DNA of 48,261 nucleotides, taken from positions 1-48,261 of the forward strand of contig SFDM01000022.1 in assembly GCA_004558205.1 (NCBI GenBank). Direction: 5' to 3'. This document shows, piece after piece, positions 8,591 through 16,806 of this stretch. This DNA is from Pyramidobacter piscolens. GTDB lineage: Bacteria; Synergistota; Synergistia; Synergistales; Dethiosulfovibrionaceae. Within the stretch, counting starts at the first letter, position 1. Every line of letters begins with the position of its first letter. The notes beneath the pieces were generated by a model that was not told where the DNA came from, searched no databases, and was given only the letters and a program-made list of their open reading frames with translations. A program made the translations under genes and the position numbers.

Positions 8591-8960
8591 GATCAGTCCT
8601 AGCCCATGATGCCAATTATAACCTCAGCGGTGCAATTCCCCAACTCCGGCCTATGCTGCGGAAGAGACGGACCGAGACCTGCGGCGCCGCGCTGGGGCGA
8701 AGCGATCGGTTTTGAGATCACGATTTTATTAGTTACTATTCATCAAGGCTTTCACACACAGCAGGTCAAATTTGACAAAAAAAGAAGTTGTTCTTCATGG
8801 CCGATCAAAAAGCTTTTGCGGCAATTCCCTCAGAGAACGAGGAAAAGAAAATTCACACAGAGGATCTCTGAGCGCTAAAGAACTTTCATCGCGGTTCCGT
8901 GCCTACCAGGGCTGCACAACCAGTCCTTCATCTCCTAGCCGCAATGGAAGGCAATAGGAT
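8591..8960. other. Non-coding interval without a recognisable feature
   Basis: Short open frames here have no recognisable domain and no ribosome-binding site. The stretch may be further decayed remains of the histidine kinase gene, but I could not align it to anything. Confidence 0.4.
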
Positions 8961-8998
8961 CATCGGGACGGGCTCTTCGCGCCGTCCCGATGAATTTT
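8961..8998 (+). terminator. Intrinsic terminator-like hairpin
   Basis: CATCGGGACGG (8961-8971) pairs with CCGTCCCGATG (8982-8992), followed by AATTTT. It lies just before the promoter of the flavoprotein gene and probably insulates it from upstream transcription. Confidence 0.6.
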
Positions 8999-9009
8999 CA
9001 AGAACCCTG

Positions 9010-9038
9010 TTGACAGGAGCGGCGTCCTCTTGTATTTT
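9010..9038 (+). promoter_or_regulatory. Strong promoter of the PNPOx-like gene
   Basis: A perfect -35 TTGACA (9010-9015), exactly 17 bp, then TATTTT (9033-9038). The start codon is at 9069 with GGAGG at 9056-9060. Confidence 0.75.
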
Positions 9039-9068
9039 TTATAAAATACAAATTTGGAGGTGTCTTCT

Positions 9069-9542
9069 ATGCAGAACAGAATGAAGAATTTCGCGCTTGA
9101 TCGGGAAGCCATCGACGCGCTGCTGGGACGCGCCGCCGTCGGCCGGTTCTCAACGAACTCCCTCGACGGCTATCCCTATACGGTGCCTGTCCATTTTATG
9201 TACGCCGGCGGAAAGATCTACTTTCACGGACTCGCCGCGGGGGACAAGGTCGACAACGTCAGGAGAGACCCGAGGGTCTGCTTTGAAGTGGACGAGATGA
9301 AGGGACATATCATCGAAGGCGTCGAATCTCCCTGCAGCGCCGAGACGGAGTATGAGAGCGTCGTCGTCCTGGGAAAAGCGTCTCTGCTGGAGGATCCCGC
9401 AATCAAGGAGAAAATTTTAAAAGCCATCGTCGCCAAATACGTGCCGTCCCTTTCCGACAGGCCCATGAAGCCGGCCATGATCGCCGCGACGGGCATCGTG
9501 GAAATTACGCCTGAAAGAGTGACGGGCAAGTATCACAAGTAA
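9069..9542 (+). CDS. Pyridoxamine 5'-phosphate oxidase-like flavoprotein (NimA-like)
   Basis: This 157-residue protein has the split-barrel fold pattern of small FMN-binding PNPOx-like proteins: AAVGRFSTNSLDGYPYTVPV, then GGKIYFHGLAAGDKVDNV and PRVCFEVDE. The closest named type is the 5-nitroimidazole resistance protein NimA/NimC group, which reduces or sequesters small molecules. The actual substrate here is unknown. The ATG at 9069 is preferred over an earlier GTG-type opening because GGAGG lies 8 nt upstream. It is a single gene behind a strong promoter and is followed by a hairpin terminator. Confidence 0.8.
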   Translation: MQNRMKNFALDREAIDALLGRAAVGRFSTNSLDGYPYTVPVHFMYAGGKIYFHGLAAGDKVDNVRRDPRVCFEVDEMKGHIIEGVESPCSAETEYESVVVLGKASLLEDPAIKEKILKAIVAKYVPSLSDRPMKPAMIAATGIVEITPERVTGKYHK

Positions 9543-9682
9543 TTTTACATTTCCGCCGAGAATGCTCTGCCCCCCTGATTCATCGACAAAAACTAAAAAA
9601 GACGTTGCCGCATCCTGACTTGCGCGAAAAAAGCGCCAAGGCGCGTGGTTACAACATTCTTCAAAAACGGTAGGCACTATAT

Positions 9683-9730
9683 GCGCCCCCTTTGTACCCA
9701 TGGGGTCAAAAGGGGCGCTGCGATCTTTTT
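9683..9730 (+). terminator. Terminator-like hairpin after the PNPOx-like gene
   Basis: GCGCCCC-CTTT (from 9683) pairs with AAAAG-GGGCGC (to 9718) around a GTACCC/GGGGT centre, followed by GCGATCTTTTT. It lies 140 bp past the stop. Confidence 0.55.
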
Positions 9731-9834
9731 AGCTCTGAGATTTCTACCTGCGACAATTCTATGGTGAAATATGGAGAGTGACGTGATTTCCGTCCCTGTT
9801 GCTGGACTATGCAGCCTCAGCGATTTATAAATTT

Positions 9835-9888
9835 CCCGACCTGCCCTGCTCAAGCTGCGCGAGCGTCTTCTTTGCCCCTGCCAAGTAA
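9835..9888 (+). pseudogene. 3' relic of a second MEMO-like gene
   Basis: 9835-9888 reads PDLPCSSCASVFFAPAK then TAA. The exported MEMO-like protein ends with PDLPCTSYASVLFRKK at 8286-8333, and the DNA agrees closely (GACCTGCCCTGC-CAAGCT-CGCGAGCGT). It looks like the tail of a deleted paralogue that kept its terminator at 9889. The remainder of 9543-9834 shows no other gene. Confidence 0.6.
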
Positions 9889-9941
9889 AAAAGCAGGCTC
9901 GAAAGTAGATTTGTCATCTGCGTCCGAGCCTGCTTTTCTTT
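9889..9941. terminator. Bidirectional intrinsic terminator
   Basis: AAAAGCAGGCTCG (9889-9901) pairs with CGAGCCTGCTTTT (9925-9937), followed by a T-rich run. It directly follows the TAA of the MEMO relic. Confidence 0.75.
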
Positions 9942-9977
9942 TTTTGTCTTTTTTTGAGTTTTACAATTCAAGAAGTC

Positions 9978-10025
9978 AAAAGAGGCGAGAGAGCCAGTAA
10001 CAGCAAGGGATTTCGCGCCTCTTTT
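9978..10025 (-). terminator. Terminator at the end of the leftward 15.5-10.1 kb gene run
   Basis: AAAAGAGGCG (9978-9987) pairs with CGCCTCTTTT (10016-10025). Read leftward it ends in TTTT and lies 60 bp beyond the last gene of the run. Confidence 0.55.
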
Positions 10026-10083
10026 ATATTTTCAGAGCGTAGTTTAAGAGCGACCTCCTCCCCTCCCCCATATCAGCGACTCT

Positions 10084-10716
10084 TTAAGCCTGTTTCCGTT
10101 CCTTCTCAAGCAGTTCCTTTGCGCGAGAGATGTTGAAAATGCCGCAGTAACAGGGTTTCGCCAGCCGCTTGGCCCCTTCTTCGGGCGTCATGCGCCCCTC
10201 GGCCACGGCCTTTCTGATCTGCACGACCAATCCTGCGGAGATCATGGCGTGGCCGCACATCGTGGTAAAACTCAGCGTCGCTTCATCGGGAAGTTTTTCA
10301 GTTTTCCCGAAAATACCAAGGGAAAGATCCGCCGAGTGCGGCGTGAGCCCCACGTCTTTGCAGATTTTCTCAACCTTGTCGCGCAACCCCGTGACCACCA
10401 CGGACATGCCCAAATCTTCTTTTTTAAGCTGAGTCAGCACCTTCTCAACCTTTTCCTCGTCGTCAAAACAGCCCATGGCCGGAGAGTTGTCTTCGGTTTT
10501 CGACAGAAGATCCTCACGGTCAAACCCGAGCGTGAGGTTCTGTTTCGTCGTCAGAGACCCCCAGTTCACAGGCCCCGCGTCAAGGCAGATCTCCATCACG
10601 CGGCGCATCTTCGGAGCGGCGCCCACGTGGTTAATTTTCATGGCCGGGCGGGAAATGAAAGGAAAGTCCTTTTCAAAGGTTTCCGGCGCGCCAACGCGAT
10701 GTAATGTATGAGTCAT
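10084..10716 (-). CDS. Conserved-looking protein of unknown function, paired with an Fe-S protein
   Basis: I do not recognise this 210-residue protein. It has two cysteine-containing stretches, TTMCGHAMISAGLV (around residue 150) and KPCYCGIFNISRAKELL near the end, which could bind metal or a cluster. It has no signal peptide or membrane segment. Its ATG lies 3 bp after the stop of the double-[4Fe-4S] protein, so the two are almost certainly co-translated and may form a complex. It is the last gene of a leftward run that includes an amidase and a YfcC-type transporter, and a terminator-like hairpin follows. Confidence 0.7.
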   Translation of the reverse strand: MTHTLHRVGAPETFEKDFPFISRPAMKINHVGAAPKMRRVMEICLDAGPVNWGSLTTKQNLTLGFDREDLLSKTEDNSPAMGCFDDEEKVEKVLTQLKKEDLGMSVVVTGLRDKVEKICKDVGLTPHSADLSLGIFGKTEKLPDEATLSFTTMCGHAMISAGLVVQIRKAVAEGRMTPEEGAKRLAKPCYCGIFNISRAKELLEKERKQA

Positions 10717-10719
10717 GAT

Positions 10720-11439
10720 TTACGCCTCCATCAGGGGCCTGCCAAGCCCCACGTTTATTTTGGCATTTCGGGGAACCCTGATGCCCATCTTCTCAAGCTT
10801 TGCGACCGCAGGAATGGTCCCGTCTTCAGCGTAACGGACCACCAGTCCCCAGGAGAACACCGTGTCGCAGTGCTTCGCCGCGTCATAGACCACCCGGGCG
10901 ATCTCTTCGAGTCGTTCTTCGGGAACACAGAATTCGATAATCGCGGAAAGCACCTTTTCGTCCCTCACGTCGGAATGGACGATGCCCGTGGAAGTATCAA
11001 GCAGCGACGTCAGCGGGTTGCAAGGCTCAAATTCGATTCCAAGCGCGGCCAGCGGTTTGCTGATCACTTCAACGTCGCGGATGCGACATCCCATGGCGGG
11101 ACGCCCGAACTCGAGGGCAAAGCCAATTTGCCCGCGCTTCACTCTCCCCGTGACGTCGTTGGTCTTCACCTCTTCGGTGCCGCGGCCGCGAACGCCCGTG
11201 CTCTCGTGTTTCGCCGTGGGATCGCTGAACACTTTACGCACCGAGCGCGGCCATCGATTGGTCTCTTCGGGTTCGTAAAAAGCCTTTCGGGGACACTCAA
11301 TCTGGCGGACGCAGATGCCGCATTCAATGCATTCGTCTTGATCGACGGCGGCCCGCTTGCCTTCCATATGAATCGCCCCCATGGGACAGAAGGGAACGCA
11401 CTTCTGGCAGCCGATGCAAAGTTCTTTATTAATTTTCAT
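10720..11439 (-). CDS. Double [4Fe-4S] ferredoxin-domain protein
   Basis: The 239-residue protein starts with two cluster motifs: Cys8, 11, 14, 18 (CIGCQKCVPFCP) and Cys37, 40, 43, 49 (CIECGICVRQIECP). The second has five residues rather than three before its last Cys. The remaining ~180 residues form a separate domain (GQIGFALEFGRPAMGCRIRD) that I cannot assign. It is cytoplasmic, and an electron-transfer or cluster-bearing partner role is likely. AAAGGGTGATC precedes the ATG. It is spaced 36 bp from the amidase upstream and 3 bp from the unrecognised gene downstream. Confidence 0.8.
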   Translation of the reverse strand: MKINKELCIGCQKCVPFCPMGAIHMEGKRAAVDQDECIECGICVRQIECPRKAFYEPEETNRWPRSVRKVFSDPTAKHESTGVRGRGTEEVKTNDVTGRVKRGQIGFALEFGRPAMGCRIRDVEVISKPLAALGIEFEPCNPLTSLLDTSTGIVHSDVRDEKVLSAIIEFCVPEERLEEIARVVYDAAKHCDTVFSWGLVVRYAEDGTIPAVAKLEKMGIRVPRNAKINVGLGRPLMEA

Positions 11440-11475
11440 GCCTGATCACCCTTTATCTCAAAATAATAATACTAT

Positions 11476-13011
11476 TCACACCACATCGGGAAACCCCGGC
11501 GGCGCCTTGCGAATCCGCGCCGTTTTTTCGAAGGCAGAGGCGGCCGCCAGCAGGAACTTCTCGCTCAGAGGGGCTCCGAGCAGTTCCATACCTATGGGCA
11601 GGCCAATCGGCGCCGTTTTCGACGGGGCCGAGAACCCCGCCGGAAAGGATATTGCGGGAAATCCCAAGTTCGAAGCTATAATGCCGTTCCGTCCCGCCTG
11701 GCCTCCGGGCGCTCCCACGGGAACGGTCAGGATCCTCTGGGAAGGATAAAACAGACCGTCGAGCCTGAGCGACTCCATCAGTTCAAGCGTCTTTTCCCGC
11801 GTCGCCTCCCTATTGCGAAGCCTGCGGCGGTATTCTTCGTCGTTGGAAGCCCTCCCAAGCCTGAAACTGGCCTGAAGGGACCGCAGGGCGTCCTCCACGA
11901 TCAGGCCCGAATTCAGGCACTCGGAAAATAAACGAAGCGCCATGCCGTTTTCCTCGCCGGACAGATAGGATTCGACGCTGTCTTTCTGTTCAAAACGGAT
12001 CAGGTTATTTTCTCTGAGGAGACATTCGCAGTCTAAAAAAGGCTCTTCCAGCTCCACCACTTCCATGCCGCATCGCTCCATGACTTGCGCCGCCCCGTTG
12101 ACCGCCCTCAGGACGTCAGGATCGTTCCCGCAGTTCACCTTTAAAAGGCCCAGCCTTTTGCCGCGGAGGCTATAGGACTTCAAGGCCACGAAATACCCCG
12201 GCGCGGGCCACGGCGAAATGCCCGAAGCTGCTTCGTCGCATTCGTCAGGCCAGGCCAGCGCGTCAAGCAGCAGAACCACGTCCTCGGCGCGCCGTCCCAT
12301 AATCCCCGGCATGTCCTGAGTCGGCGAGCTGGGAAGCATCCCCCGCCGGCTCAGCAGCCCCCGGGTGGGACGCAGGCCCACAAGGCAATTCGAGCTGGCC
12401 GGTGACCGCACAGAATTCACGCCGTCGGTCCCCAAACCGGCCGCGGCGAAATTCATGGCCAGCGCCGCGCCCGTCCCGCCTGAAGAGCCGCCGGGGGTCC
12501 TCGTCAGATCATAGGGATTCAAGGTCTGCCCGATCAGCGAGTTGTTGGTCATGCCCGTGCAGGCGAACTCGCTGAGGCTGGACTTCCCAAGGATCAGCGC
12601 CCCCGCCCTGCGCAGCCGCTCAACGATAAAAGCGTCGCTTTTCGGGCGCGATCCGCGCAAAGCCAGAGAACCCATCGTCGTGGGCAGATCTTTCGTGTTG
12701 ATGTTATCCTTCACGATCACCGGCAGTCCGCAGAGGGCTCCGGCAGTCCCGGCGCGCAGCTCTTCCTCGGCTCGTTCCGCCTCTTCCAGAATCCGAGGGT
12801 TAAGGCAGATCATCGAGTTGACCGTCGAATCGAATAAGGCGATCCGTTTCAGATAGCTTTTCACAAGGGCGCGGCAGCTGAGCCGCCCTCCGGCCATCGC
12901 CCCAACCAGTTCCGCGCAGGAAGCCTCGAGAACGGGAAAAGACGGAGGCCCGGCGGAACAGGACGCTGCGAGCTTTTCAGCGATCTCTTGACGCTCATCG
13001 CGGCAGTTCAT
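11476..13011 (-). CDS. Amidase-signature (AS) family amidase
   Basis: The 511-residue enzyme hydrolyses C-N bonds of amides. The Ser-cisSer-Lys triad is visible: Lys in LPVIVKDNINT, cis-Ser in TPGGSSGGTGAAL, nucleophile Ser in TDGVNSVRSPAS. The oxyanion loop reads GVNS rather than the usual TGGS, a variant I recall from a subset of amidases. The substrate cannot be read from the sequence. ATG 13011 is chosen (GAGG about 7 nt upstream); a GTG one codon earlier is possible. It sits 24 bp after the YfcC-type transporter, which probably imports the substrate or exports a product. Confidence 0.87.
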   Translation of the reverse strand: MNCRDERQEIAEKLAASCSAGPPSFPVLEASCAELVGAMAGGRLSCRALVKSYLKRIALFDSTVNSMICLNPRILEEAERAEEELRAGTAGALCGLPVIVKDNINTKDLPTTMGSLALRGSRPKSDAFIVERLRRAGALILGKSSLSEFACTGMTNNSLIGQTLNPYDLTRTPGGSSGGTGAALAMNFAAAGLGTDGVNSVRSPASSNCLVGLRPTRGLLSRRGMLPSSPTQDMPGIMGRRAEDVVLLLDALAWPDECDEAASGISPWPAPGYFVALKSYSLRGKRLGLLKVNCGNDPDVLRAVNGAAQVMERCGMEVVELEEPFLDCECLLRENNLIRFEQKDSVESYLSGEENGMALRLFSECLNSGLIVEDALRSLQASFRLGRASNDEEYRRRLRNREATREKTLELMESLRLDGLFYPSQRILTVPVGAPGGQAGRNGIIASNLGFPAISFPAGFSAPSKTAPIGLPIGMELLGAPLSEKFLLAAASAFEKTARIRKAPPGFPDVV

Positions 13012-13035
13012 CACCGAACCTCGCCGAGCCCGCGC

Positions 13036-14448
13036 CTAGAAGGGGCCGTAGTTAATCATCTGGGCCACGGCCATAAGGATGATGCCGCCCAAAATCCACA
13101 TGACCATGAACTTCCACACAAACCGACACCAGCGGTCAAAGGGGACGCAGGCGGCAGCCAGGGCGGCCATCAGCACCGAATTGCTGGGGATGATCCAGTT
13201 TGTGAAGCCGTCGCCGAAGTTGAAGGCGAGGACCGCCGTCTGGCGGGTCATACCGATGGCGTCGGCCACAGGAATCATGATGGGCATGGTGGCCGCGGCC
13301 TGTCCGGAGCCGGACGTAAGGAAGATGTTGATAACCGCGTTGACCAAAAACATGGTCGCGCCCTGGAGATAGGCGGGAACCACCGCCAGGATGCTGCACA
13401 GGGCGTAGACGATGGTGTTGATGATCTTGCCGTCCTTCAGGATATCGGCAATGGGAATGGCAAAGGCCGTGATGAACCAGGCGTCGAGCATGCTGACGCA
13501 GCCGCTTTCAAAGATATGGACGATGCGTGAAGGCCCATACCCCGCGCAGAATCCGGCGATAATGCCAAGCATCATGAAGACGATGCTGAACTCGTTATAG
13601 CTCCATTTGAACCGGATGGCGCCAAAGGCCATCACGATGATCGCCAGCAGGGTCGCCAGCAGTACCAGCCTCTTTTGAAAGGTCAGCGGCCCAAAGACGT
13701 TCAGGTCGGCGTTTCCGCGCAGAGGATGCTTCTGGTCGATATCGTAGGTCAGGGACGACTTGGGGTCCTTCTGGATCTTGTGGACATACATCATCAGCAT
13801 GATCGCCGTGGGGATCAGAAACGCCGTGAAACAGAAAAAACGGAATCCCAGTCCCGAGAACACGGGAAGGCCGGCGATCTTCTGAGCCACGGCGGTGCTG
13901 ATGACCTGCAGAGCCCCGGTGCTGTAGCCCACGCTGACGCCGCAGATCATGATGCCCGCCGCGGTCATCGAGTCGAGCCCCAGGGCCAGGCAGATCATGA
14001 CGATGATGGGAGCGAAGGCGATGAAGTTTTTCAGCGTCTGGGTTGTCATCAGAAGTGAGAAAATGACGAACATCACGGGGACAAAGAGGACCGCCTTATC
14101 GGACACCTTGTTTACGATCTTCCCCATCATGGACTGAATCGCGCCGGTGCCGACCACGAGGCCAAAGGCTCCGCCGGCGAAAAGGATCATGATGCCCATG
14201 TCGATGCTCGAAATAAAGCCCCCCACAATGTACTTGGGGATCAGCAGAGGATTGACAGCGGAGTTCTCCACAAAGTGGAACGAATTGGGATCCACCACTT
14301 TCCCCGCTTCCGTTTTCACGTAGTTGAAATCTCCGGCGGGAATGATCCAGGTCATGGCACAGGCAAACAGGACGATGATGAACATGAGAACTAACGTCGT
14401 AGGAAGGACAAATTTGAAACGGGGTTTCTGATCTGCGCTTTTCTCCAT
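13036..14448 (-). CDS. YfcC-family (DcuC/ArcD-like) membrane transporter
   Basis: The 470-residue protein has about 12 hydrophobic segments and the YfcC/DcuC hallmarks ILFAGGAFGLVVGTGA, a GYSTGALQ loop and TSGSGQAAATMPIMIPVADA near the C-terminal half, followed by FNFGDGFTNWIIPSN. Members move C4-dicarboxylates or basic amino acids and related compounds; the substrate here is unknown. The start at 14448 (MEKSADQ) is chosen because GAGGAGGAAATCGTT precedes it; the longer frame to 14547 has no site. It lies between a 2-hydroxyacid dehydrogenase and an amidase in one leftward run. Confidence 0.85.
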   Translation of the reverse strand: MEKSADQKPRFKFVLPTTLVLMFIIVLFACAMTWIIPAGDFNYVKTEAGKVVDPNSFHFVENSAVNPLLIPKYIVGGFISSIDMGIMILFAGGAFGLVVGTGAIQSMMGKIVNKVSDKAVLFVPVMFVIFSLLMTTQTLKNFIAFAPIIVMICLALGLDSMTAAGIMICGVSVGYSTGALQVISTAVAQKIAGLPVFSGLGFRFFCFTAFLIPTAIMLMMYVHKIQKDPKSSLTYDIDQKHPLRGNADLNVFGPLTFQKRLVLLATLLAIIVMAFGAIRFKWSYNEFSIVFMMLGIIAGFCAGYGPSRIVHIFESGCVSMLDAWFITAFAIPIADILKDGKIINTIVYALCSILAVVPAYLQGATMFLVNAVINIFLTSGSGQAAATMPIMIPVADAIGMTRQTAVLAFNFGDGFTNWIIPSNSVLMAALAAACVPFDRWCRFVWKFMVMWILGGIILMAVAQMINYGPF

Positions 14449-14550
14449 AACGATTTCCTCCTCGATAAAATGCGTGTTCTTGCAAAAGGGCCCCTCAAGC
14501 CCTCCCCGCGGTGCGTGAGAATAGGACAGCGCCGTGCTGTTTTCCAACGG

Positions 14551-15504
14551 TTACAGGATGGTGCTTTCCACAGGCTGCCCCAACAGAGCGGCGTAGACGT
14601 TCTGGCAGGACGCCACGCTTTGGCGGATCAGCGCGTCGATGGAATTGGCCCCCATGTGTGGCGAACCAATAAAATTAGGCAGCGAGAAAAGAGGATCTTT
14701 CGGATCGGGCGGCTCCTGAAGAAACACGTCCGACGCGGCGCCCTGAACCCTCTTTTCCAGAAGCGCCCGATACAGCGCGCCGTCGTCGATCACGCCGCCG
14801 CGTCCAGTGTTGACGATGATAGCGTTGGCTTTGCAGCACGCCAGCACCTCCGCCGAAAAAAGACCTTTCGTCTGCCCGTTCAGCGGAAGATGAAGGCTCA
14901 CATAGTCGCAGCTGCGCACCATCTCCTTCAAATCCTCGCAATATTCGACGGCGTAATCCGCCGCCGCCCAGCGGCAGGTTCTCACGTTCGGCGCGTAGGC
15001 CTTGATCTTCGCGTGGAAACCGCGGGACAGAATGGCCCCCGTGGCGATCGCGATCCTGCCAAACCCCACCAGCCCGACGGTCTTTCCAAAGATCTCACAG
15101 CCGATAAAAGGGTCGTGAATCTGAATTTTACCGTGGGGAACGCGCCCTTCGTGGATTCTCGCGTTTCCCTCGCATATTCTCCGGCTGACGGCGAGCATCA
15201 GCCCCACGGCCTGCTCGGCCACGGACTGAACGCTCTCGCTGGGAGTGTTCGTAACCCGGATGCCCCTTTCTCTGGCGCACTTCAAGTCGATCACGTCCAT
15301 GCCAATGCCGTGCTTTGAGATGACTTTCAGGCGGGGAGCCCTCTCCATGTCGTCTCTCGTGACAGGATTGCCTCTCACGATAATCCCGTCAGCGTCGTCG
15401 TGCCAGTTTTTAACCTTGGGATTGTCATAGGTAACCACTTCCGCGCGCTCCCTCAGCCAATTCGTCCCAGCCTCATGCAGAGGCGCCAAAATGTATATCT
15501 TCAA
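14551..15504 (-). CDS. D-isomer-specific 2-hydroxyacid dehydrogenase
   Basis: The 317-residue NAD-dependent enzyme interconverts a 2-keto acid and a D-2-hydroxyacid. Visible features are the nucleotide loop VGLVGFGRIA, catalytic Arg in NTGRGGVIDDGAL, Glu in VFLQEPP and His in GSPHMGANS. This is the phosphoglycerate-dehydrogenase-like branch, but no ACT domain follows, so a catabolic 2-hydroxyacid is more likely than serine synthesis. A TTG start at 15504 is chosen: AAAAGGAG lies 9-10 nt upstream and MKIYILAPLHEAG is a natural N-terminus, whereas longer frames have no site. It is the first gene of the leftward run and lies directly after the LysR terminator. Confidence 0.85.
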   Translation of the reverse strand: MKIYILAPLHEAGTNWLRERAEVVTYDNPKVKNWHDDADGIIVRGNPVTRDDMERAPRLKVISKHGIGMDVIDLKCARERGIRVTNTPSESVQSVAEQAVGLMLAVSRRICEGNARIHEGRVPHGKIQIHDPFIGCEIFGKTVGLVGFGRIAIATGAILSRGFHAKIKAYAPNVRTCRWAAADYAVEYCEDLKEMVRSCDYVSLHLPLNGQTKGLFSAEVLACCKANAIIVNTGRGGVIDDGALYRALLEKRVQGAASDVFLQEPPDPKDPLFSLPNFIGSPHMGANSIDALIRQSVASCQNVYAALLGQPVESTIL

Positions 15505-15663
15505 ACAGATCGCTCCTTTTCCTTCACAATCAGCCGCTCCGTGGCCAGTAGAGCCAGTCCGTATCGGGGGACCTCTCACTCTCCGACAAAGTTCTTCCCC
15601 CGTTTTTCCGAGTTATGTTCCATTTCTCACAAAGTCTATTTTAAGAACAGCCATATTAAAAGT

Positions 15664-15719
15664 AAAATAAAAAAATGTCCTGTTATCCATTCCCTTTATG
15701 GAATGGATAACAGGACATT
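15664..15719 (-). terminator. Terminator of the LysR regulator gene
   Basis: Perfect 20-bp arms (15674-15693 and 15700-15719) with loop CTTTAT. On the minus strand a run of Ts follows the stem. It separates the LysR gene from the dehydrogenase operon. Confidence 0.85.
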
Positions 15720-15740
15720 CTCAAGTTGGCGCGTTATTTC

Positions 15741-16628
15741 TCAAAGCTCACTGGAAACCTCGCCTGGGTCATACTTCTCCGATAGGAAAGAAATCCAGTC
15801 CTTCACAAGGCTGATCTCATAAAAATCAGCATGGCAGATCGCCCAGGTATTTCTCGTCAGGGCTGTGCCGTCTTTTTTATACAGAGGGATTTTATGGAGC
15901 TTCACCCACGCTGCCTGGGGTTCCGGAATCAGGACGATGGCGTAGCCGAGACCGCGGGAAACCATTTCATAACATGTGCTGCTCTGGTTTACCGACATGC
16001 CGATCAGCGGAGGCTGCTGGAAATGCTCGTTCCACCAAGCGTCGAAAAATTTGCTTGAGGTCTGCGACAGAGTTTGACGGATCTGGGGAATCTCATGAAG
16101 GCACTTCAGGTCGACGGGATCCCTGGAAATGACGTAAGCCTGGTCAAGGCAGACTCTTTTCCTGATCCCGTCAAAGGGGATGTCGCCGCTGATAATCCCC
16201 ATGTGAAGTTTTTTCTGCTCCGCCAGGTCGACAATAGCGCTGCTGATCGCCGTGCTGATGTCGAAACTCACATCGGGACGCAGGGCGCCGTATTCATGCA
16301 GAAGCGAAGGGAGCATATAGCGGCCAAAGGAGTTGCTGACGCCGATCTGGATAGTTCCGCTGAATCCTGAGGCTATATTCGCCAGCTTTTTTCGTATCCT
16401 GTCATATCGCTCCAGCTGAACTTCCGCCTCCTCCGCCAGGCAGGCTCCGGCGGGCGTAAAGACCACGCCCTTTTTACCGCGAAACATCAGCAGGGCGTCC
16501 CATTCCCGTTCTATGCGCTGAAGCCTTTTCGTCAGAGTGGGCTGAGACATGTAAAGCAGTTCTGCCGCTTTGGTAATATTCTGATGCAGATAAAGAGTGC
16601 GCAGCACCTTCCAATCACTTTCGCGCAT
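15741..16628 (-). CDS. LysR-family transcriptional regulator
   Basis: The 295-residue protein has an N-terminal winged HTH (ITKAAELLYMSQPTLTKRLQ, residues about 20-40) and a type-2 periplasmic-binding-like effector domain (GTIQIGVSNSFGRYMLPSLL onwards). LysR proteins bind upstream of target operons and respond to a pathway metabolite. It lies on the same strand just upstream of the dehydrogenase-transporter-amidase run and is the obvious candidate regulator. ATG 16628 (MRESDWKVLR) is chosen with GGGGTG upstream; an ATG seven codons earlier is possible. Confidence 0.87.
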   Translation of the reverse strand: MRESDWKVLRTLYLHQNITKAAELLYMSQPTLTKRLQRIEREWDALLMFRGKKGVVFTPAGACLAEEAEVQLERYDRIRKKLANIASGFSGTIQIGVSNSFGRYMLPSLLHEYGALRPDVSFDISTAISSAIVDLAEQKKLHMGIISGDIPFDGIRKRVCLDQAYVISRDPVDLKCLHEIPQIRQTLSQTSSKFFDAWWNEHFQQPPLIGMSVNQSSTCYEMVSRGLGYAIVLIPEPQAAWVKLHKIPLYKKDGTALTRNTWAICHADFYEISLVKDWISFLSEKYDPGEVSSEL

Positions 16629-16806
16629 AGAAACACCCCGATCAGCCAAAGATTTTGTGCCAGGGCTCAGTCCGCGCTGCCTCCGGTATCCGGCAAGACT
16701 TCATTCCCCTTCAACGCCCTTGGATCCTTATCAAAAATTCAAGTTCTCCGGTGACCGTAGTATAGCAAAAAAGGCAGAAAAGTGAGAAAGATCTCTGCCG
16801 AGGCGC

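Noticed and set aside
14551..15504. Serine biosynthesis phosphoglycerate dehydrogenase (serA)
   Set aside because: There is no ACT domain, and the neighbours are an amidase and a transporter rather than serine genes.
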